Source of the DNA: Spirosoma fluviale
Lineage (GTDB): Bacteria > Bacteroidota > Bacteroidia > Cytophagales > Spirosomataceae
Reading direction: 5' to 3'
DNA length: 64,000 nucleotides
Assembly: GCF_900230225.1 (NCBI RefSeq)
Contig: NZ_OCNH01000001.1
Span: forward strand, 2,542,001-2,606,000
In this document: positions 53,312 to 62,202 of the stretch, one piece after another
How the letters are laid out: each line of letters begins with the position of its first letter
Position numbering within the stretch: position 1 is the stretch's first letter
Translations under genes and position numbers: made by a program
Notes under the pieces: generated by a model
Told to the model about the DNA's origin: nothing
Databases searched by the model: none
What the model saw: the letters and a program-made list of their open reading frames with translations, nothing else

Positions 53312-55384
53312 ATGAGTAGCTTATACCTTATTCCCCTTGTTCTGTTTGTCATTTACGTTGGACGGCTTTCTTCGCAGGTTTGCCGACGTTCCCTGACAGA
53401 ATGGTGGCTGACCACATTTTTGTTGGGGGCCGGGAGTGTTATTTTAACGGGTTTCGTACTATCCGGACTGTATCTAACGGCCAATACACCGGTTTGGGCC
53501 GGTTCTGTATTTATTACAGCAACAATACTCGGCAAATTACTAAGTCGGCTGTCTGGCCATAAATCCAGCTTTTCAGTTCGGCAACTTGCTCAGGAGCGTT
53601 TTCGAACGGGCAAGGACTGGTTCGGTGGATTATCTGCTTACTCCCGCTTTCTGTTCATTCTACTGCTCAGTACCTTGGGCATCATTGCAGTTACCAACCT
53701 GCTGCTGGTCCTATTCACCGTTCCCAATGAGTGGGACAGCATGACCGGCCACCTGAATCGGGTTATGCAATACGTTCAGCGAGGGACGATGCGGCATTTT
53801 GGCGGCACAAACTGGAACATGGATACGTATCCGAAAAGCGTTTGTACCCTTCAGATCTATTCGTTTCTGATGACCGGCCATTTTGAGAATGGCTTCAAAT
53901 TTATTCATCACTTGAGTTACTGGACAGCCATCGTTGCTGTTTTCGGTATTGTGCAACGCATTGGCCAAAACCGGCTATCGGCCAGTTTTTTCTGTGCGCT
54001 GGCGTATGCATTGCTCCCCGATTTCCTGATGCAGGCCATCACCACCGAAACGGATATTGTTCTGACTGCCTACCTGAGCGTGCTGTTATACATGCTGTTC
54101 ACGTATCGCAGTATCGGTTTGCCCACAGCCGACAACCGGTATCTCTATCTGGCGGGTATGGCATTTGGCATTGCGTTTGGGCACAAAATCACGTTTGCCT
54201 TGCTGTTGCCTTCCGTATTTGTCATTATGATTTACACGGTTTTCCTGTCCAGTTCCTGGGTCGTGACCTTCGGGCGGGTATGGAGGCTGGGCCTGGCCAT
54301 TGGGGTTGGGGTTTGCCTGTGGACACTGCCAACTGGCTATCTGAAAAACATTGAAGTATTTGGACATCCGATCGGCCCCCCAACGGCCCTAAAACACCAA
54401 TCTGTCGAGCGGGCGGGCTCTCTTGGCAACTTACTTGAACAGGGAAGCCGCAATGTGGTTCGGTATGCTTATGACCATGTAAATCTGGACGGCATCCGAA
54501 ATGTGAAAGCAGGTGCCGACCTGAACCACGCCATGCGCAAGCCGCTGGTTCTGCTGGAAGATAAACTTCATATGCGGTTGGATGAAGAAACGGACTTCTC
54601 GATTCAGACGTTTGCCTTCGACCGTAAGTTTGTGTTTTATAATGCCAACCCGTATTGGGGAATTTTTGGTTTTGGCCTCATCTTACCGCTCCTGGTGCTG
54701 GTACTGGTAGGTTATATACGCTCAACTCCGCATATTTATTTAGGTGTAGCCCTACTGCTTCATTTTTTAGCTCTCTCCTACTCGGCTCCCTATGACCCGT
54801 TTAAAGGACGTTATTTTATAGAAACAGGTCTGTTTGGCGTGACCTTTCTGGCACTGCTGTTCCTTCATCCGCGTACAACCATCGACACTCCGAAACGACC
54901 GATCTGGAAAGGGTATGTAGCCCTCGTTACAGTGTTGGGTTGCCTATCGGCACTGATGTGTGTGTTTTTGAATACACGGGCGTTGCCTTTTGCGTGGACA
55001 GGACCCGATGGCGCTCCCTTTCCCTCGGCGTTCACCTCCGACCGCATCCGGCAGATAACGATCGGACGCCCTGACACGTACACTCCCTTTAAACGATTCG
55101 ACGAACTGGTCCCCGACAGTGCGACTGTTGCGCTGGCGACTATCAACGATGATTATGAGTATCCGCTTTACGGACCTAAATTGTCTCGTCGGCTTATTGC
55201 CATTAACCCGTTTGAGCAGGGTCTTAAGCCAATTCCTAAAGAGGCCGACTACCTGTTTTTCGATAAAAGTGTCATTGCCCCCCAACCCGGCGACATACGC
55301 CTGGGTACCGATACAACCCTGCGGGCTAAAATGATTGTACCGGGAGAAGATTATTATTTACGGAAATTGAAAAAACAGGAGTGA
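53312..55384 (+). CDS. Polytopic membrane protein, GT-C glycosyltransferase-like
   Basis: A 690-residue protein with about 12-13 membrane helices and a C-terminal soluble part. The first large loop contains NEWDSMTGHLNRVMQYVQRG, an acidic loop-1 motif of the sort seen in GT-C enzymes. QAITTETDIVLTAYLSVLLYM resembles helix regions of the GT39/PMT group. It may add sugars to the glycan on the periplasmic side or act as an oligosaccharyl-type enzyme; no close family is recognised. The stop TGA is embedded in a word-repeat element that separates it from wbqC. Confidence 0.75.
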   Translation: MSSLYLIPLVLFVIYVGRLSSQVCRRSLTEWWLTTFLLGAGSVILTGFVLSGLYLTANTPVWAGSVFITATILGKLLSRLSGHKSSFSVRQLAQERFRTGKDWFGGLSAYSRFLFILLLSTLGIIAVTNLLLVLFTVPNEWDSMTGHLNRVMQYVQRGTMRHFGGTNWNMDTYPKSVCTLQIYSFLMTGHFENGFKFIHHLSYWTAIVAVFGIVQRIGQNRLSASFFCALAYALLPDFLMQAITTETDIVLTAYLSVLLYMLFTYRSIGLPTADNRYLYLAGMAFGIAFGHKITFALLLPSVFVIMIYTVFLSSSWVVTFGRVWRLGLAIGVGVCLWTLPTGYLKNIEVFGHPIGPPTALKHQSVERAGSLGNLLEQGSRNVVRYAYDHVNLDGIRNVKAGADLNHAMRKPLVLLEDKLHMRLDEETDFSIQTFAFDRKFVFYNANPYWGIFGFGLILPLLVLVLVGYIRSTPHIYLGVALLLHFLALSYSAPYDPFKGRYFIETGLFGVTFLALLFLHPRTTIDTPKRPIWKGYVALVTVLGCLSALMCVFLNTRALPFAWTGPDGAPFPSAFTSDRIRQITIGRPDTYTPFKRFDELVPDSATVALATINDDYEYPLYGPKLSRRLIAINPFEQGLKPIPKEADYLFFDKSVIAPQPGDIRLGTDTTLRAKMIVPGEDYYLRKLKKQE

Positions 55385-55502
55385 GGAGTTAGAAGCGAGG
55401 AGTGAGGAGCCATTCGGCAGCATAAAACATGCCGGTCCGCCGGTGCGGTCAGCAACTTCTCGCTCCTAACTCCTCGCTCCCAACTCCTCCCTCCTAACTC
55501 CT
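55383..55502. repeat. Intergenic hairpin of GAGGAGTTAGGAGC-type words
   Basis: Left 55383-55410 and right 55462-55489 pair at 25 of 28 positions; both consist of degenerate GAGGAGT/GGAGC words, and the right arm continues to 55502. The TGA stop of the preceding gene is read from the left arm (GGAGTGAGGAG), and the right arm ends 7 bp before the WbqC ATG. Confidence 0.85.
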
Positions 55503-55509
55503 AAAAAAA

Positions 55510-56208
55510 ATGACCCTTGCCATAATGCAGCCTTACTTTCTTCCCTACATCGGCTATATGCAGTTGATGGGAGCGGTGGATACATTTGTTTTGTACGATG
55601 ATGTAGCTTTTATTAATCGGGGCTGGATCAATCGAAACAGGTTGCTGATAAATGGTCAGGAGTACTTATTTACCATCCCGTTAAAAGATGCCAGCCAGAA
55701 TAAGCGAATCAACGAAGTACACCTGGCCGATGATCCAAAATGGCGAAGTAAACTGCTAAAAACCATTGAACAGGGTTATCGAAAAGCTCCCTGCTATCAA
55801 ACGGTTATGCCGCTGACCGAAAAAATCATCAATTTTACAACCGACTCCATCGCCGATCTGATCTATTTCAGCCTCGTTGAGTTAAATACGTATCTGGGTT
55901 TATCGACACGATTGGTTGCCTCATCGTCCATCTATGCCAATAGTGAGTTAAAAGCGCAGGAACGCATTCTGGACATTTGTCGGCAGGAAAAGGCCTCCCG
56001 CTACATCAATCCAATTGGAGGAATGGAGTTATACGATGCGCCTTCGTTTACCCAGACCGGCATCGACCTCAAATTCATTAAATCAAAACGGGCTGAGTAC
56101 CCGCAGTTCAAAAATGACTTCATTCCCTGGTTGTCCGTGCTGGACGCACTTATGTTTAACGACATACCCGACGTTCGGAAATTGCTTGGGGAATATGAAC
56201 TAGTTTAG
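55510..56208 (+). CDS. WbqC-family protein
   Basis: A 232-residue cytoplasmic protein with the WbqC signature at the N-terminus (IMQPYFLPYIGYMQLMGAVD and FVLYDDVAFINRGWINRNR). The C-terminal block is YINPIGGMELYD ... FIPWLSVLDALMFN. WbqC proteins sit in O-antigen clusters beside amino-sugar genes and are thought to act on sugar-nucleotide modification, for example amino-acyl transfer; the precise reaction is not established here. It is 70 bp upstream of the NeuD-like acyltransferase and likely co-transcribed. Confidence 0.92.
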   Translation: MTLAIMQPYFLPYIGYMQLMGAVDTFVLYDDVAFINRGWINRNRLLINGQEYLFTIPLKDASQNKRINEVHLADDPKWRSKLLKTIEQGYRKAPCYQTVMPLTEKIINFTTDSIADLIYFSLVELNTYLGLSTRLVASSSIYANSELKAQERILDICRQEKASRYINPIGGMELYDAPSFTQTGIDLKFIKSKRAEYPQFKNDFIPWLSVLDALMFNDIPDVRKLLGEYELV

Positions 56209-56278
56209 CAATACAGGCCGGGAGTTGCCCAACTACATCTATATCGCAACTCCTTACGCTTCGATCCTTATCTAACAT

Positions 56279-56932
56279 ATGGCAAAAGTTATCATTTTCG
56301 GGGTTATGGATACGGCCGAGCTGGCCCATTTCTACCTCACGCACGATTCGGAACATGACGTAGTGGCTTTCACCGTGAGTCGCGAATACATGACCGGAAA
56401 TGAATTTCAGGGCTTACCTCTGGTCGCGTTCGAAGACGTAGAAACGCTGTTCTCTCCCCAGGAATACAAGTTTTTCGCCCCCATGACCGGCCGAAACATG
56501 AACCGAAATCGGGAACGAATCTACCTCGAAGCGAAAGCCAAAGGGTACGAGTTCATTTCTTACATCAGTTCAAAAGCCACCCTGTTTGGTAACCAGATCG
56601 GCGAAAACTGCTTTATTCTGGAAGACAACACCGTCCAGCCATTTACAACAATTGGCAACAACGTTGTGCTGTGGAGTGGCAACCACATTGGTCATCATGG
56701 CCAGATAAAAGACCATGTGTTCTTTACCTCGCACGTAGTTATGTCCGGCCATTGTGTGATTGAGCCGTATTGCTTTTTTGGGGTGAACAGTACTATTCGC
56801 GACTTTCTGCATATTGCTACCGGAACCCTTGTCGGAATGGCTTCTGCCATTTACAAAGACACGGACGAGTGGGGCTTATACCTCGGAAATCCGGCTAAAA
56901 AACTACCCAAACCCAGTTACGAAGCGTATTAA
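56279..56932 (+). CDS. NeuD/PglD-like sugar O/N-acyltransferase with left-handed beta helix
   Basis: A 217-residue acyltransferase. A small N-terminal Rossmann-like domain (KVIIFGVMDTAELAHFYL) precedes hexapeptide repeats (residues ~90-200) such as IGNNVVLWSGNHIGHHGQI and VFFTSHVVMSGHCVIEPYCF. PglD-type enzymes transfer an acetyl group from acetyl-CoA to the amino group of UDP-4-amino sugars; the catalytic-type His residues are present. The aminotransferase gene earlier in the locus would supply its substrate. Only 26 bp separate it from the next gene. Confidence 0.88.
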   Translation: MAKVIIFGVMDTAELAHFYLTHDSEHDVVAFTVSREYMTGNEFQGLPLVAFEDVETLFSPQEYKFFAPMTGRNMNRNRERIYLEAKAKGYEFISYISSKATLFGNQIGENCFILEDNTVQPFTTIGNNVVLWSGNHIGHHGQIKDHVFFTSHVVMSGHCVIEPYCFFGVNSTIRDFLHIATGTLVGMASAIYKDTDEWGLYLGNPAKKLPKPSYEAY

Positions 56933-56958
56933 AGGAGAAAATTCTCCTGTTCTCCCTG

Positions 56959-58179
56959 TTGAAAAAACTACTGTTACTAGGCCACGATGCCAACCGGGCG
57001 GGTGCACAGATTGTGTTGCTCAACCTCATGCGTTTGTTGAAGGCGGAAGGTCTTTCCATGCATTTACTGCTGGGTGAAGGTGGTCCACTGCTCGACGACT
57101 ACCGGGCCATTTGTCCGGTTACCATCTGGCCCGCCCCCAGCCCATACGTTGTGGGCGCTCTCGCCGATAAAGTGCTGTTTAAACTGGGCCTGTGGGAGCG
57201 TTTTCAGGAGCGGCAACAGACAAGCAGACAACGGGCCATACAAACGGAGCTAGATATTACTTCGTTCGATCTGGTGCTTGTCAATACCGTTACCAGTAGC
57301 CGGTGGTTTGGGCAACTGGCCATACCTGCCCACATACCCGTCGTTACCTTCGTGCATGAACTCGACATGTCGGTCCGGATCTATACTCACCCCGACGAGT
57401 TGGCTTTTTTGCTCAATCGAACCACGCAGTTGCTGGCGGTATCGAAAGCGACCGCCCGGTACTACGAACGGCAACACGGCTTTGATCCGGCCCGCATTAC
57501 GCTGTATACCCTTATTGATACTCCCACCCTGTCCCGCAAGGTCCAACAGGCCCGTGAGCAGCCGAGCCCTTACCCGGCGCTGGGTTTACCGGCTAATGCT
57601 CTCATTGTGGGCGGCTGCGGCAACGCCGAATGGCGCAAAGGCAACGACCTCTTCATTTCGGTGGCCCGGCAAGTGATTGGTCGCGTCCGGGAGAGTTCGT
57701 TAGACCCAAAAACGGCCGTTGACCGGCCTGTTCATTTTGTCTGGGTAGGCGTGCCTTCCGGAAACCTTCGTGACGATCTATTAGTCGATATTCGAAAAGC
57801 GGGGCTTAGTGAAAATGTTCACCTGATTCCACCTACGCCGGAGGTATTGCGTTACCTGAGTCGGTTCGACGTGTTTCTCCTTTGTTCCCGCGAAGACCCC
57901 TACCCGCTGGTGGTGTTTGAAGCGGGCTTGAGCGACGTACCGGTCGTTTGTTTTGCCGATGCCGGTGGGTCCCCCGAACTCGTAGAAAAAGATGGCGGTT
58001 TCGTGGTGCCTTACCTGGACCTCGATGCTATGAGCAGCCGCGTGATCGACCTGCTTCGGGATCCGGATTTGCGCAAAAAGATGGGGCAGCGACTTGCCCA
58101 AAAGATACTCGAACGCCATCCGGCTCAGCAAAGCGTCGAAACTCTTGTAACTTTGTTTGAGAAACTGACTCGGCAGTAG
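56959..58179 (+). CDS. Glycosyltransferase family 4-type
   Basis: A 406-residue GT-B glycosyltransferase. N-terminal LLLLGHDANRAGAQIVLLNL holds the usual Gly-rich start. The C-terminal half carries VGGCGNAEWRKGNDLFI and the donor-binding block CSREDPYPLVVFEAGLSDVPVV (EX7E type). The start is TTG at 56959, because the next Met is 27 residues in and the first strand would be lost. A second, unrelated-looking family (GT8-like) follows 39 bp downstream. Confidence 0.88.
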   Translation: MKKLLLLGHDANRAGAQIVLLNLMRLLKAEGLSMHLLLGEGGPLLDDYRAICPVTIWPAPSPYVVGALADKVLFKLGLWERFQERQQTSRQRAIQTELDITSFDLVLVNTVTSSRWFGQLAIPAHIPVVTFVHELDMSVRIYTHPDELAFLLNRTTQLLAVSKATARYYERQHGFDPARITLYTLIDTPTLSRKVQQAREQPSPYPALGLPANALIVGGCGNAEWRKGNDLFISVARQVIGRVRESSLDPKTAVDRPVHFVWVGVPSGNLRDDLLVDIRKAGLSENVHLIPPTPEVLRYLSRFDVFLLCSREDPYPLVVFEAGLSDVPVVCFADAGGSPELVEKDGGFVVPYLDLDAMSSRVIDLLRDPDLRKKMGQRLAQKILERHPAQQSVETLVTLFEKLTRQ

Positions 58180-58218
58180 CCCCGCTCCACGCTGGTGGCC
58201 GTTTGCCGTGCCCAATGT

Positions 58219-59289
58219 ATGACTCTTGCATTCACGATTTGTTCTATAAATTATTTAGCTCAGGCCCGTACCCTGGGTGACTCACTTCGACAGACCAACC
58301 CTGATTACCAATACATAATCGGGTTAGTTGATAAATTGAGTGTTGCTAACTTACCCGCAGAGTTGGTTCCGGACTACCCCATGCTGGAGGTAGATAAAAT
58401 TGGGATTCCCGATTTTGCCGCCATGTGCGACCGCTACGACATTACGGAGTTAAACACCGCAGTAAAGCCGTTTTACATCGACTACCTGTACCAGACCTAC
58501 CCGGATGCCAGCGCAGTTATCTATTTTGATCCCGATATCATCGTTTTTCAGCCGCTCAACGAACTGAATGAAGCCCTGACCCGGCACAGCCTGGTATTAA
58601 CCCCACACACCTGTTCCCCCACTCCCGACTGGGAGCGTCCCAACGAACAGCATCACCTGAATACGGGTATATTCAATCTGGGCTTTATTGGGCTTCGCAA
58701 CGATGCTACCGCCCATCAATTCGTCAACTGGTGGAAAGACCGCCTGGTGTACGAATGCCGGATCGACCTCTGCGAAGGCCTTTTTGTCGATCAGCACTGG
58801 GTAAACTTTGCCCCCGTTTATTTCAACAACGTTCTGATCGATCATCACTTAGGCTATAATATGGCCTACTGGAATCTGCACGAACGCTTTATTAGCCAAA
58901 CCGATGCCGGAAACTGGGTAGTAAGTGGAGAACGGGCATCTACGCCAGCACAACAAACCGAGCCATTACAGTTTTTTCATTTTAGCGGCTACAATCCGGA
59001 TAAGCCCGATGAGATTTCCAAATACCAAACGCGTTACAGCTTTCCCAATAAGTCTAACCAGACCGGCGGAAAGCCATACCGCTTTGCCGATAAGCCCGAA
59101 CAGCAGCGACCCGATGTAAGGCCTCTGTTCGATTTATACCGCAATCAACTGCTGGCTAACCAGAACGAACTATATCGCCAATACCCCTGCGTGTATATCA
59201 AGCCGCCTAAAGTTTTCCGTTATCAGCGGGTACGTAAGCTGTTGAAGCTGCCTTTCAACAAACTTATCACGCTCTTAGAATCTCGTTAA
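58219..59289 (+). CDS. GT8-like glycosyltransferase, paralogue of the one at 62203
   Basis: A 356-residue protein with a GT-A-like layout. The N-terminus FTICSINYLAQARTLGDSLR is followed by ASAVIYFDPDIIVFQPL, where DPD is the likely metal-binding DxD. CEGLFVDQHWVNFAPVYF and YNMAYWNLHERF are shared with the later paralogue. ATG 58219 is chosen over GTG 58195. The last 60 residues are basic. It is 2 bp upstream of the GT9 gene, so translational coupling is likely. The sugar is unknown. Confidence 0.8.
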   Translation: MTLAFTICSINYLAQARTLGDSLRQTNPDYQYIIGLVDKLSVANLPAELVPDYPMLEVDKIGIPDFAAMCDRYDITELNTAVKPFYIDYLYQTYPDASAVIYFDPDIIVFQPLNELNEALTRHSLVLTPHTCSPTPDWERPNEQHHLNTGIFNLGFIGLRNDATAHQFVNWWKDRLVYECRIDLCEGLFVDQHWVNFAPVYFNNVLIDHHLGYNMAYWNLHERFISQTDAGNWVVSGERASTPAQQTEPLQFFHFSGYNPDKPDEISKYQTRYSFPNKSNQTGGKPYRFADKPEQQRPDVRPLFDLYRNQLLANQNELYRQYPCVYIKPPKVFRYQRVRKLLKLPFNKLITLLESR

Positions 59290-59291
59290 CT

Positions 59292-60326
59292 ATGACAGAA
59301 GGGCCTCGTTTTCGGGAAATCTGGATCTATCGCTACCACAAGATCACCCACATTGTGGGTAAGTTCTGGTCGTTTGCGGTTAAGTACATTCAACTCCGTT
59401 TGCTGAAAAGCCGATTGAGAGACCGGCAACTGGTTGCCATTATCTTATCTGAACAGATGGGCGATATTATTGCCTGCGAACCGGTTTCGCGGGAAGTACG
59501 CCAGCTTCATCCCAATGCCTATATCCTCTGGGTCGTCAAGGAAGCCTTCGTCGACCTGGTCAGATACAACCCGAATCTGGATGGATTTCTGGTCGAAAAA
59601 TGCCCCGGCGAACGAGTACAACTGCTTCGCTCCGGCATCTACGACAAGGTATATAACTTGCACATTTCGCATAGAAAGTGTAAATACTGCCCCGAAGACC
59701 CCGTTAACCCAACGGCAGATGAGTTAGGGCTTACCTTCGATAATTATTATCACCGGGGCGACTTACTATACATGTTCTCGCAGGCGGCCGGGTTACCCCC
59801 CATTACCGACGAGCCCCGGATGTATATCCCGGAAGCCATTAAACAAGCCGTAAAAGCCCGTAAACTGCCCAAACAGCCCATTGTGATCCACTGTCAGTCA
59901 AGCCATGTTGCCCGCGACTGGCCCGCAGCGAACTGGAATAAGCTGGTCGACTGGCTATTGGCAACGTATCCTTACCCGGTTATTGAAGTGGGGCTTACGC
60001 CAACCATCCGTACCAACAACCCACGGTTTGCCAGCTTGTGCGGTCAGCTAAATCTGCTCGAAACGGCCGAAGTGATCCAACACGCCCGGTTGTTCATTGG
60101 TATCGACAGCGGACCGGCGCACATGGCCAATGCAGCGGGCGTAACCGGCATTCTGCTGTTAGGAAAACTGTATGACTTTGTCGATTACCTGCCCTACTCA
60201 GGCCGGTATAAACGAGGGGAGGGGGTGACGATTCTTAACAACTTTGGTCATCCATGCGCTGAACTACCCTACGATTGGGTTCAACAGGCCGTTCAGCAAG
60301 AGGTAGGTCAACCCAAACGAGTATGA
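59292..60326 (+). CDS. Glycosyltransferase family 9 (heptosyltransferase-like)
   Basis: A 344-residue GT-B enzyme. The C-terminal donor-binding motif FIGIDSGPAHMANAAG (~270) is the GT9 hallmark, as in ADP-heptose:LPS heptosyltransferases. The N-terminal EQMGDIIACEPVSREVRQLHP is also typical. Cysteines in KCKYCPEDP (residues ~133-140) are not usual for the family core and could bind metal. It starts 2 bp after the preceding stop, and its own stop overlaps the DUF5672 start. Confidence 0.9.
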   Translation: MTEGPRFREIWIYRYHKITHIVGKFWSFAVKYIQLRLLKSRLRDRQLVAIILSEQMGDIIACEPVSREVRQLHPNAYILWVVKEAFVDLVRYNPNLDGFLVEKCPGERVQLLRSGIYDKVYNLHISHRKCKYCPEDPVNPTADELGLTFDNYYHRGDLLYMFSQAAGLPPITDEPRMYIPEAIKQAVKARKLPKQPIVIHCQSSHVARDWPAANWNKLVDWLLATYPYPVIEVGLTPTIRTNNPRFASLCGQLNLLETAEVIQHARLFIGIDSGPAHMANAAGVTGILLLGKLYDFVDYLPYSGRYKRGEGVTILNNFGHPCAELPYDWVQQAVQQEVGQPKRV

Positions 60327-61150
60327 TGCAGTCCAGCTCTGTTAGTGTCAACATAGTTATACCGGCCTACAAGGCTCAACTCACCGATTATGAGCGCATT
60401 GCCCTAACGCAATGTGTTCGGGTGCTGGGCAATTACCCGATCTGGCTCGCTACACCCCACGCCCTCGACATCACGGCTTATCAGGAAATAGGCCCCAATG
60501 TAAACGCCCGAACGTTCGACGAACGCTATTTCACGGATGTACAGGGCTACAACCGGCTCATGCTGTCCGAAGAGTTTTACAGCGCGTTTACTGATCAGGA
60601 ATACGTGCTGATTTACCAGTTGGATGCGTTTGTCTTTCAGGATGACCTGGCTTACTGGTGTCAGCAAAACTACGATTACATTGGCGCGCCCTGGCTCCGC
60701 GACCGCGACTTTACGGGCTGGTTCGATAAATTCGATTTTACGATTCGGCAGCGTTTGGCTACCTGGCTAAACCTCAAAAAACCGGACGGCATTACCCCGC
60801 GAGAAATTATAAACCTCAACGGAGTCGGCAACGGCGGCCTTACCCTCCGGCGCGTGTCGGCAATGCTGCGCTGCCTAAAACGATTCAAGCATAAAATTGA
60901 CGAGTACGAACGCAAAACGCTGCACCAATACCACGAAGATGTTTTCTGGGGTATAGAAGTCAATCGGTACTGGCCTCATTTGCGCATACCCTCCTATCGG
61001 AAAGCGCTCCACTTTTCCATTGAGTTTTTTCCTCAGTGGGCCGTTGAGCATTACAACCAGGGCCAGTTACCCTTCGGTTGCCACGCCTGGAACATCCACG
61101 GTACCGACTACTGGCGACCTGTTTTTGCCCGGTATGGCTATCAAATCTGA
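60323..61150 (+). CDS. DUF5672 glycosyltransferase-like protein
   Basis: A 275-residue protein matching the DUF5672 pattern: NIVIPAYKAQLTDYERIALT, YVLIYQLDAFVFQDDLAYWC (an LDAF acidic motif in place of DxD), YDYIGAPWLRD, and NGGLTLRRVSAML. The region before the C-terminus contains HEDVFWGIEV. It looks like a GT-A-type transferase in polysaccharide clusters; no activity is established here. ATG 60323 overlaps the preceding stop by 4 bp (ATGA), and a second ATG follows directly. It is cytoplasmic, with no membrane segment. Confidence 0.85.
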   Translation: MMQSSSVSVNIVIPAYKAQLTDYERIALTQCVRVLGNYPIWLATPHALDITAYQEIGPNVNARTFDERYFTDVQGYNRLMLSEEFYSAFTDQEYVLIYQLDAFVFQDDLAYWCQQNYDYIGAPWLRDRDFTGWFDKFDFTIRQRLATWLNLKKPDGITPREIINLNGVGNGGLTLRRVSAMLRCLKRFKHKIDEYERKTLHQYHEDVFWGIEVNRYWPHLRIPSYRKALHFSIEFFPQWAVEHYNQGQLPFGCHAWNIHGTDYWRPVFARYGYQI

Positions 61151-61158
61151 TTCATTGC

Positions 61159-62184
61159 ATGAACGAAAGTCCACGTCCAACCATCTCCATTGCCCTTTGT
61201 ACGTATAACGGCATCGCCTACTTGCCCGTACAATGGCAGAGCTTGCTTGAACAACAGCAACTGCCCAACGAAATCGTTATCTGCGATGACCAGTCTACTG
61301 ATGGCACCACCGAATTGATTGCCAAACTTGCCGCTGATGCGCCCTTTTCGGTGCGGGTTCTCGAAAATACGGTACGGCTGGGGTCCAATAAAAATTTCGA
61401 ACGGGCGCTGTCAGCCTGTACCGGCGACTTGATCTTTTTGTGCGATCAGGACGATTTCTGGTTACCCGAAAAAATTGCCACCATGACCCGGTACATGATG
61501 CAGCATCCCGAAGCGCAGGTAGCGTTTTGCGACGCCTGGGTTACGGACGAGCGGCTTCAGGAAAAGAAAGGGCGATTCTGGGAGGTTGTCCGCTTCGATA
61601 AAAAGGCACAAACCCGCTGGAAAACGGGCGAATCGCTGGAAGTGCTGCTGGACGGAAATCGAATGATGGGCTGTGCTACCGTTGTCCGTAAATCGTTTTT
61701 GGCCACAGTGCTGCCGGTACCCAATGACTTACCTACCGATTATATCTACGATGGCTGGATGGCATTGGTAGCCGCTACCAGCAACGCTGTACATTTCATT
61801 GATGCCCCATTTCAACTTTACCGAACCCACGTTCAGCAACAGGTTGGCGTACGTGAGAAAGAAGCGGCTGAGTCGGTGCGGTTGCAGGATCGGCTGGCCC
61901 GTCGACGGGCGGGTAAACTGGCCCCCCTTCGCGAAAAACAGATTAATCTGACCAAAATAAGCCAGTTGCTGAGCAAACGTGTTTCGGAAACGGCACCGGG
62001 GTTTTCTCAACTTCGCCGACGATTAGCCCATTTTACCATGCGCAGCAGTTTGCCCAATAACCGGCTTGGCCGGGTACTACCGGTTCTGCGTAGTCTGCAG
62101 CGCGGCAACTACAACCGGTATGCCGACGCATCGGCCAACTGGTACGCCCCATACCTGGCGATGTTGGGCGATTTACTCGAATGA
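61159..62184 (+). CDS. Family 2 glycosyltransferase
   Basis: A 341-residue GT-A enzyme. The core is canonical: ISIALCTYNGIAYLPVQWQS, IVICDDQSTDGTTELI, and the metal-binding FLCDQDDFWLPEKI near residues 93-106. The C-terminal 120 residues are basic and helical. The ATG at 61159 starts 8 bp after the DUF5672 stop; the longer frame from 61078 overlaps that gene and is rejected. RmlA-linked rhamnosyltransferases share this organisation, but the donor cannot be stated. Confidence 0.93.
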   Translation: MNESPRPTISIALCTYNGIAYLPVQWQSLLEQQQLPNEIVICDDQSTDGTTELIAKLAADAPFSVRVLENTVRLGSNKNFERALSACTGDLIFLCDQDDFWLPEKIATMTRYMMQHPEAQVAFCDAWVTDERLQEKKGRFWEVVRFDKKAQTRWKTGESLEVLLDGNRMMGCATVVRKSFLATVLPVPNDLPTDYIYDGWMALVAATSNAVHFIDAPFQLYRTHVQQQVGVREKEAAESVRLQDRLARRRAGKLAPLREKQINLTKISQLLSKRVSETAPGFSQLRRRLAHFTMRSSLPNNRLGRVLPVLRSLQRGNYNRYADASANWYAPYLAMLGDLLE

Positions 62185-62194
62185 CGTAGCTTTG
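62164..62194 (+). promoter_or_regulatory. Bacteroidota promoter (TTG-N20-TAGCTTTG) before the second GT8-like gene
   Basis: TTG at 62164-62166 and an exact -7 box at 62187-62194 are 20 bp apart. The box ends 8 nt before the GTG start at 62203, and the -33 element is inside the previous gene. Suggests an internal promoter in the locus. Confidence 0.6.
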
Positions 62195-62202
62195 CAATTA
62201 CT

